Below are positions 59,132 to 64,000 of a stretch of 64,000 nt of DNA, one piece after another. Where the stretch lies: positions 1,302,001 to 1,366,000 of the forward strand of contig NZ_FNUC01000003.1 in assembly GCF_900106035.1 (NCBI RefSeq), in the 5' to 3' direction. The position numbers and the translations under genes were made by a program. How positions within the stretch are numbered: position 1 is the first letter of the stretch; every line of letters begins with the position of its first letter. The notes under the pieces were generated by a model. It searched no databases. It was not told the origin of the DNA and was given only the letters and a program-made list of their open reading frames with translations. Origin of the DNA: Jiangella alba (GTDB lineage Bacteria; Actinomycetota; Actinomycetes; Jiangellales; Jiangellaceae).

Positions 59132-60229
59132 ATGATCACGCGTGCGCAGGTGCTCGCCTATCGAGCCGCGGCCGGCGGGCTGTCGGGCCCGGGGTCGGTG
59201 CTGCTCACGGGCGTGCAGGACCATCCGGTGGGTGCCTCGGCGCGGCTGGCGCTGGCCCTGCGCGGGGCGTCTGCGGCCGCGCCGGATCGGGGCGTACTGG
59301 TGCATTCGGTGCGAGCTGCCATGCATGTGCACCGATCGGACGACCTCGGCCTGCTGGCCGCCGCGCTGCGCGTCGACGACGGGGCGGAGCTGGCGAAGCA
59401 GGCCATCGGCCCGTTCGGCGCCGCCCTCGGTGCCGGCTTCGGCGCCGCCGTCGACGACGTCGCCGCCGTCATGCGCCACGTCATGGCCGACGGCGTGGCG
59501 CGCACCAAGGGCGAGCTGTCCGGCGCCGTCTCACCCCGGGTCGACCGGCGGCTGGCGCCGTGGTGTCAGGGCTGCGGGGTGCATCACGTGCAGGACGCGC
59601 TGTTCCGCTACGCCACGCTGCAGGCCGCCCTCGTCATCGACGTCGAGTCGCCGAAGGTGTTCCGGTTCCGAGTGCTGTCCGCCGAGCCGGGCGACGCGTG
59701 GGCCGGGGCGCCGGCGCGGGCCGAGCTCGTCCGCCGGTTCGTCCACGCGGCCGGGCCGGTGCGTCCGGCTCACCTCGCCGCCTGGCTGGCGCTCGCGCCG
59801 GCGGCGGCGAAACGGTGGTGGTCGCTGGCCGAGCCCGACCTCGCCGACGTCGAGGTCGATGGCCGGCGTGGTTGGGTGCTCGCGGCGGACGTGCCGGTGC
59901 TCGAGGCTCCGCCGGAGCCCGGCGAGCTGCGGCTGCTCGGTCCCTACGATCCGCTCACCGAACTGGCCGACCGCGACTTCCTGCTGCCCGACCCCGCCGC
60001 CCGCCGGCAGGTCTGGGCGGCGACGGCGAACCCCGGCATCGTTCTGCGGGACGGCGAGATCGCCGGCACCTGGCGGCGCCGCACCGCCCGCGGCCGCCTC
60101 ACCCTCACGGTGTCGCCGTTCGACGCGTTGCCGCCTGGTTGGGCCGACCGGCCTGGCGTCGCTGCCGACGCCGACGTCATCGGACGGTACTTCGAGGCCG
60201 AGGAGGTGCTCATCGACACTGCGAACTGA
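59132..60229 (+). CDS. Winged-helix DNA-binding protein, AlkZ-like (HTH_42)
   Basis: This 365-aa protein belongs to the winged-helix family that includes DNA-glycosylase AlkZ. Landmarks are LLTGVQDHPVGASARLALAL near 25, a winged segment with VARTKGELSGAVS, HVQDALFRYATLQAALVIDV, VRRFVHAAGPVRPAHLAAWL and the late LRLLGPYDPLTELADRDFLL. The usual QxQ glycosylase motif is not clear, so enzyme activity is uncertain. ATG 59132 follows AGGGTGG. It is divergent from the third XRE gene. Confidence 0.88.
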   Translation: MITRAQVLAYRAAAGGLSGPGSVLLTGVQDHPVGASARLALALRGASAAAPDRGVLVHSVRAAMHVHRSDDLGLLAAALRVDDGAELAKQAIGPFGAALGAGFGAAVDDVAAVMRHVMADGVARTKGELSGAVSPRVDRRLAPWCQGCGVHHVQDALFRYATLQAALVIDVESPKVFRFRVLSAEPGDAWAGAPARAELVRRFVHAAGPVRPAHLAAWLALAPAAAKRWWSLAEPDLADVEVDGRRGWVLAADVPVLEAPPEPGELRLLGPYDPLTELADRDFLLPDPAARRQVWAATANPGIVLRDGEIAGTWRRRTARGRLTLTVSPFDALPPGWADRPGVAADADVIGRYFEAEEVLIDTAN

Positions 60230-60369
60230 ATATCGAGCCTCCGCGGCGTGGGCGGCGGATGCGAGCTCGGTGGGGACGTCCGAGGGTTCCGGCGCCGGTG
60301 GCGGATGGGCACCGGACGGGGCTGTTGCTGGGCGGACGGAGTGGCCTCTGCGGCTGGGTGGGGTCCGCT

Positions 60370-60660
60370 GGAACCCGCCGATGCCCGCCGGGGCGGCCGA
60401 AGAGCCTTCGGGCCGTGCCGGACCCACGAGGACGGGCCAGGCCCCCGGAACCCGGCAACGCCGGCCGGGCGGCGGGGGCGGCCGAGAGGCCGCCGGGCCG
60501 TGCCGGACCCACCAAGACGGCCGGGGCCCCGCCGGAACCCGCCCACGCCGCCCGGGCGGCCGAAGAGCCCCCGGGCCGTGCCGGACCCACCAGGACGGGC
60601 CGGGGCTCCGCCGGAACCCGCCCACGCCGACCGGGCGGCCGAAGGGCCTCGGGCCGTGGC
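60370..60660. repeat. Degenerate tandem repeats of ~80 bp
   Basis: About four units can be aligned, starting near 60370, 60445, 60533 and 60612. Common segments are GGAACCCGCCCACGCCG, CCGGGCGGCCGAAGAGCC and CGGGCCGTGCCGGACCCACC. Unit lengths are about 75-88 bp. The third and fourth units are the most alike. Confidence 0.6.
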
Positions 60661-60943
60661 GGAACACGTCCACGTCCGCCGGGCAGGCCGGACCGTGCCG
60701 GCCAGGACTGCCGGGGCGCGCCGGGGCGTGCCGGGAGTCAGCAGGCCAGGTCGGCCGGTCGACGCCCGCATGGAGTGCGCCGGAATCTGGCGGCGCGAGC
60801 CAGGGCCGCCGGCCGCGGCGATCGAGGCGGCCGGGGTCCATCGGGAAGCGCTCAGACTCGTCGAGGCTAGCCCGGTCCGGTCGGGAAACGCCGAAGCTCG
60901 TCGGGACGCACCAGGCCCGCGCCGGCCTGGATCGGTCGGGGCG

Positions 60944-60982
60944 CGCCGGGACACGCCGGGACACGCCAGGACACGCCGGGGG
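60944..60982. repeat. Short tandem repeat of ~10-11 bp
   Basis: Four copies of CGCCGGGACA with small changes (one is CGCCAGGACA) are read end to end. They lie upstream of the DUF3145 gene. Confidence 0.6.
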
Positions 60983-61101
60983 GAGAGGCGCGGGGAACGT
61001 GGCGGCGGGAAGGATCGTCGTGCACAATGGAGCCGTCGCAGGTTCACCTGGGCGGAACGAGGTCGCAGGGGAAGGCGTCCCTCGAACCGCAGGAGGATCC
61101 G

Positions 61102-61596
61102 GTGACGACACGTGGCGTTCTGTACATCCACGCCGCTACGTCGGCCTTGTGCCCACACATTGAGTGGGCAGTGGCCGGCGCTCTTGGCGTGCGCGTGAAG
61201 CTGGACTGGAGCGTCCAGCCGGCCGCCCCTGGGATGTACCGTGCCGAGCTGTCCTGGCAGGGTGCATCGGGCACCGGCGCCAAGATCGCGTCTGCGCTGC
61301 GCGGGTGGATGCACCTGCGCTTCGAGGTGACCGAGGAGCCCAGTCCGGGCTGCGAGGGCGCCCGCTACTCCTACACCCCGGAGCTCGGCGTCTTCCACGC
61401 GGTGACCGGCGTCCACGGCGACATCATGATCCCCGAGGACCGCATCAAGGCCGCCGTCGTGAAGGCGGCCATGGGCGAGGTCGACCTCGAGGAGGAGCTG
61501 CGCCGGCTGCTCGGCGCGCCCTGGGACGAGGAGCTCGAACCGTTCCGGTACGCGGGCGACGGGGCGCCGGTGCGGTGGCTGCACCAGGTCGTCTGA
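61102..61596 (+). CDS. DUF3145 family protein
   Basis: This 164-aa conserved actinobacterial protein of unknown function starts at GTG 61102 with a strong AGGAGGA, giving TTRGVLYIHAATSALCPHIEW. Conserved blocks are GTGAKIASALRGWMHLRFEV, YSYTPELGVFHAVTGVHGDI and EELEPFRYAGDGAPVRWLHQ. Members are usually found beside the fatty-acid synthesis genes, as here with the carboxyltransferase and fabF. Confidence 0.93.
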   Translation: MTTRGVLYIHAATSALCPHIEWAVAGALGVRVKLDWSVQPAAPGMYRAELSWQGASGTGAKIASALRGWMHLRFEVTEEPSPGCEGARYSYTPELGVFHAVTGVHGDIMIPEDRIKAAVVKAAMGEVDLEEELRRLLGAPWDEELEPFRYAGDGAPVRWLHQVV

Positions 61597-61762
61597 GCAG
61601 GCCAGCGGGCGGGGCGAAATTGATCCCCGGCAGGGCCTTCACAAGACGCCGTCTCCTCGGTATGGTCACGGTCAAGTAACACACCTCAAGACGTGGCCGC
61701 TCCGGCATCGGTGGTTGTCCCCGGCCCGGTGACCGGGAAATACAGCGGCCTCACCACGTAGT

Positions 61763-61794
61763 AGCGCCCCGGACCGAACGCGGTCCGGGGCGCT
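61763..61794. terminator. Strong hairpin after DUF3145
   Basis: Arms AGCGCCCCGGACC (61763-61775) and GGTCCGGGGCGCT (61782-61794) form a perfect 13-bp stem with a 6-base loop. It lies between converging genes and could act for both. Confidence 0.75.
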
Positions 61795-61821
61795 CCGTCG
61801 TGCGGGGTGCAACCACGCGAA

Positions 61822-61857
61822 CTCCCGCCCCGCCAGACGGCCCTGGCGAGGCGGGAG
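61822..61857 (-). terminator. Hairpin after the carboxyltransferase gene
   Basis: Arms CTCCCGCC...CGCCAG (61822-61836) and CTGGCG...GGCGGGAG (61843-61857) form a long, nearly perfect stem just past the stop at 61869 on the minus strand. Confidence 0.65.
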
Positions 61858-61868
61858 GGTTGGGGTGA

Positions 61869-63314
61869 TCAGAGGGGAATGTTGCCGTGCGCGCCGCGCC
61901 GCTCGGGTGCGTCGGCGATGGCGCGGGCGAGCGCGGAGCGGGTCTGCTCGGGCGTGACGATCTCGTCGATGACCCCGAGCTCCTGGGCGCGGTCGAGGCC
62001 GCCGGCGATGCGGGCGTGCTCCTCGGCCAGCTCCGCCTCGACCCGCGGCCGCACCTCGGGCTCGACCTCGGCCAGCTTGCGCCGGTGCAGGACGCGGACG
62101 GCGGCGACGGCGCCCATGACGGCGACCTCGGCGGTCGGCCAGGCGAAGACGCGCGTGGCGCCGAGGGCACGTGAGTTCATCGCGATGTACGCGCCGCCGT
62201 AGACCTTGCGGGTCACCAGCGTCACCCGCGGCACGGTCGCCTCGGCGAACGCGTGCAGCAGCTTCGCGCCCCGCCGGACGACGCCGTCCCACTCCTGGCC
62301 GACGCCGGGGAGGTAGCCGGGGACGTCGACGATCACGAGGAGGGGCACGCCGAAGGCGTCGCACATGCGGACGAACCGGGCGGCCTTCTCGGCGGACGTG
62401 GAGTCGAGGCAGCCGCCGAGGCGCAGCGGGTTGTTCGCGATGACGCCGACGGTGCGGCCGCCGAAGCGGCCCAGGGTGGTGGTGATGTTCGGCGCCCACC
62501 GCGGGTGCAGCTCGATGCCGGTGTCGTCGTCGAGGACGTCGGCGACGATCGGGTGGACGTCGTAGGCGCGCTTCGCCGACTCAGGGAAGTGCACGCCGAG
62601 GTCGCGGTCGGCGACGGAGGAAACCTCCAGCGACCCCTGTGCGCCGAGCAGCGCGGCGAGGTCACGCGCGCGGTCCAGCGCCTCGCGCTCGGTGCTGGTG
62701 ACGACGTGGACGACGCCGGAGCGGCGGCCGTGCGGCTCGGGCCCGCCGAGGCGCAGCATGTCGACGTCCTCGCCGGTGACCGAGCGGACCACCTCGGGGC
62801 CGGTCACGAAGACCCGGCCCTCGGGCCCCATGATGACGACGTCGGTGAGCGCCGGCCCGTACGCGCCGCCGCCGGCGGCGGGACCGAGCACGACGGACAG
62901 CTGGGGTACGACCCCCGACGCGCGGGTCATGACGGCGAAGATCTGCCCGACGGCGTGCAGGGAGAGCACGCCCTCGGGCAGCCGGGCGCCGCCGGAGTGC
63001 CACAGCCCGATGATCGGGACGCCGTCGGCCAATGCCCGCTCGTACGCGTCGACGACGACCCGGCAGCCGTCGGCGCCCATCGCGCCGCCCATGACCGTGG
63101 CGTCGGAGCAGAACGCGACGACCGGGGCGCCGTGCACCGTGCCGACGGCGGCGAGCATGCCGCTGAGGTCGTCGGCGCTGATCAGCTCCAGCGAACCCTC
63201 GTCGAACAGCGCCCCGAGCCGGTGCTTCGGGTGCCGCGGGTCCTCGTCCCGCGGCGGCTTGGCCGTCGCGGCGGCGGAGCTGGACGATGCCGAACGATCC
63301 GCCAGAGCCGTCAT
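61869..63314 (-). CDS. Acyl-CoA carboxylase carboxyltransferase (AccD/PccB type)
   Basis: This 481-aa protein joins the N- and C-terminal carboxyltransferase domains, as in AccD and PccB subunits of actinobacteria. The first half has HPKHRLGALFDEGSLELI and IGLWHSGGARLPEGVLSLHA. The second half has LVTRKVYGGAYIAMNSRALG and AWPTAEVAVMGAVAAVRVLH. It transfers CO2 from biotin to acetyl- or propionyl-CoA to give the malonyl-type extender. The N-terminus has a Ser/Ala-rich stretch. ATG overlaps the fabF TGA, so it is coupled to the fatty-acid genes. Confidence 0.92.
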   Translation of the reverse strand: MTALADRSASSSSAAATAKPPRDEDPRHPKHRLGALFDEGSLELISADDLSGMLAAVGTVHGAPVVAFCSDATVMGGAMGADGCRVVVDAYERALADGVPIIGLWHSGGARLPEGVLSLHAVGQIFAVMTRASGVVPQLSVVLGPAAGGGAYGPALTDVVIMGPEGRVFVTGPEVVRSVTGEDVDMLRLGGPEPHGRRSGVVHVVTSTEREALDRARDLAALLGAQGSLEVSSVADRDLGVHFPESAKRAYDVHPIVADVLDDDTGIELHPRWAPNITTTLGRFGGRTVGVIANNPLRLGGCLDSTSAEKAARFVRMCDAFGVPLLVIVDVPGYLPGVGQEWDGVVRRGAKLLHAFAEATVPRVTLVTRKVYGGAYIAMNSRALGATRVFAWPTAEVAVMGAVAAVRVLHRRKLAEVEPEVRPRVEAELAEEHARIAGGLDRAQELGVIDEIVTPEQTRSALARAIADAPERRGAHGNIPL

Positions 63315-64000
63315 CAGGTCCTCCTGAAGGCCAGGACGACGTTGTGCCCGCCGAACCCGAACGAGTCGTTCAGCGCGGCCAGCGGACCGTCGTCGAGCTT
63401 TCGCGGGGTGGTGCGGACGATGTCGAGGTTGATGTCGTCGTCGACGTCGTCGACGTTCGCCGTGGGCGGCACCAGGCCGTGGTGCAGCGTGAGCACCGTG
63501 GCCAGCGACTCGACGGCGCCGGCGCCGCCGAGCAGGTGCCCGATCATCGACTTCGGCGCGGTGACCGGGATCGACGACGTGCGGTCGCCGAAGACGGCGT
63601 TCAGCGCCACCGACTCGGCGGCGTCGCCGGTCGGGGTGGACGTGGCGTGGCAGTTCACGTGCGCGATGTCGTCGGGCGACAGGCCGGAGTCGGTCAGCGC
63701 CTTGCGGATGGCCGTGATGACGCCGCGGCCGGTCGGCTCGGGCTGGGCGATGTGGTGGGCATCGGCGCTCATGCCGGAGCCGGCGATCTCGGCGTAGACG
63801 CGGGCGCCGCGGGCCGCGGCGTGCTCGGCCGACTCCAGCACCATCAGCGCGCCGCCCTCGCCGAGGACGAAGCCGTCGCGGTTCTTGTCGAACGGGCGGC
63901 TGACGGCCGTGGGGTCGTCGCTGCGCTTGGACAGCGCCATCATGTTCGCGAACGCGGCGATGGGCAGCGGCGAGATGACCGCCTCGGTGCCGCCGGCGAC
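63314..64000 (-). CDS. fabF: Beta-ketoacyl-ACP synthase II, 5' part cut by window
   Basis: This is the C-terminal ~228 residues of a KAS II enzyme of fatty-acid elongation. It runs from AGGTEAVISPLPIAAFANMM through RPFDKNRDGFVLGEGGALMV. The two active-site His are in NCHATSTPTGDAAE and KSMIGHLLGGAGAVES, and it ends SFGFGGHNVVLAFRRT. The nucleophile Cys lies upstream beyond the window. Its TGA overlaps the ATG of the carboxyltransferase gene. Confidence 0.95.
   Translation of the reverse strand, partial: VAGGTEAVISPLPIAAFANMMALSKRSDDPTAVSRPFDKNRDGFVLGEGGALMVLESAEHAAARGARVYAEIAGSGMSADAHHIAQPEPTGRGVITAIRKALTDSGLSPDDIAHVNCHATSTPTGDAAESVALNAVFGDRTSSIPVTAPKSMIGHLLGGAGAVESLATVLTLHHGLVPPTANVDDVDDDINLDIVRTTPRKLDDGPLAALNDSFGFGGHNVVLAFRRT

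Larger units (their letters stand above)
60230..61101. other. Non-coding, repeat-rich gap
   Basis: These 872 bp between the AlkZ-like gene and the DUF3145 gene have no supported gene. They contain the ~80-bp degenerate repeats and the short CCGGGACACG tandem listed separately, in a very G/C-rich context. The open frames seen are long but of repeat-like Arg/Pro/Gly content. Confidence 0.5.

Noticed and set aside
60370-60660. CRISPR array
   Set aside because: Units are long, degenerate and contiguous, with no unique spacers and no cas genes in the window.
59116-60870. Second long frame through the AlkZ-like gene and the repeats
   Set aside because: It is a shadow of the real gene in another frame and continues into repeats with Arg/Gly/Pro-only content.

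Overview
The window is high-GC actinobacterial chromosome. Third codon positions are strongly G/C-rich, GTG starts are common, and the sequence carries a SARP/AfsR-type regulator, DUF3145, a carboxyltransferase next to fabF, and many lone XRE, TetR, IclR and GntR regulators. The gene set resembles filamentous or soil actinomycetes (Jiangella or a relative is a guess); species cannot be fixed from sequence alone.

Layout: 1-3690 holds a sugar ABC importer operon (ATPase, two permeases, lipoprotein) read leftward, with its GntR/HutC regulator divergent at 3872 and a GGTCTAGACC operator between them. 4749-7803 is a leftward trio of related membrane proteins of unknown function. 7934-9675 is a Drr-type ABC exporter preceded by 11-bp-phased heptamer repeats, followed tail-to-tail by a large AfsR-like regulator (9644-12895). 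12949-13642 is a decayed Rpn-family nuclease gene. 13675-21490 is ordinary chromosome: serine hydrolase, MFS pump with TetR, M3 peptidase, amidohydrolase, aldose epimerase, stand-alone LigD-type polymerase and cold-shock protein.

21562-47652 is an island of visibly lower GC, bounded by a 52-bp direct repeat (51 matches). The repeat is the last 17 codons of the radical SAM gene that lies just outside the right end. The left half carries uptake and breakdown of a probably rhamnosylated compound: AraC regulator, GH78 alpha-L-rhamnosidase, Dpp-like ABC importer with a permease-ATPase fusion, two Gfo/Idh/MocA enzymes, Zn-alcohol dehydrogenase, FAD oxidoreductase and VOC protein. The right half looks biosynthetic: pyruvyl transferase-like protein, asparagine synthetase, amidase, two paralogous GT1 glycosyltransferases around an LLM oxidoreductase, RmlA and an MFS exporter. 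No integrase or transposase is visible inside.

47601-52330 holds a cobalamin-type radical SAM enzyme, a small XRE protein, a tryptophanase/tyrosine phenol-lyase family enzyme and an AraC regulator. 52614-56400 has an XRE-winged-helix-nucleotidyltransferase-like fusion, a CBS fragment, an SMP-30 lactonase and an IclR regulator. 56401-60229 has a gene-free kilobase, a GNAT-like protein, three small XRE regulators that share a promoter motif at fixed distance, and a winged-helix AlkZ-like protein. A repeat-rich non-coding segment follows, then DUF3145, the carboxyltransferase and fabF (cut by the window end).
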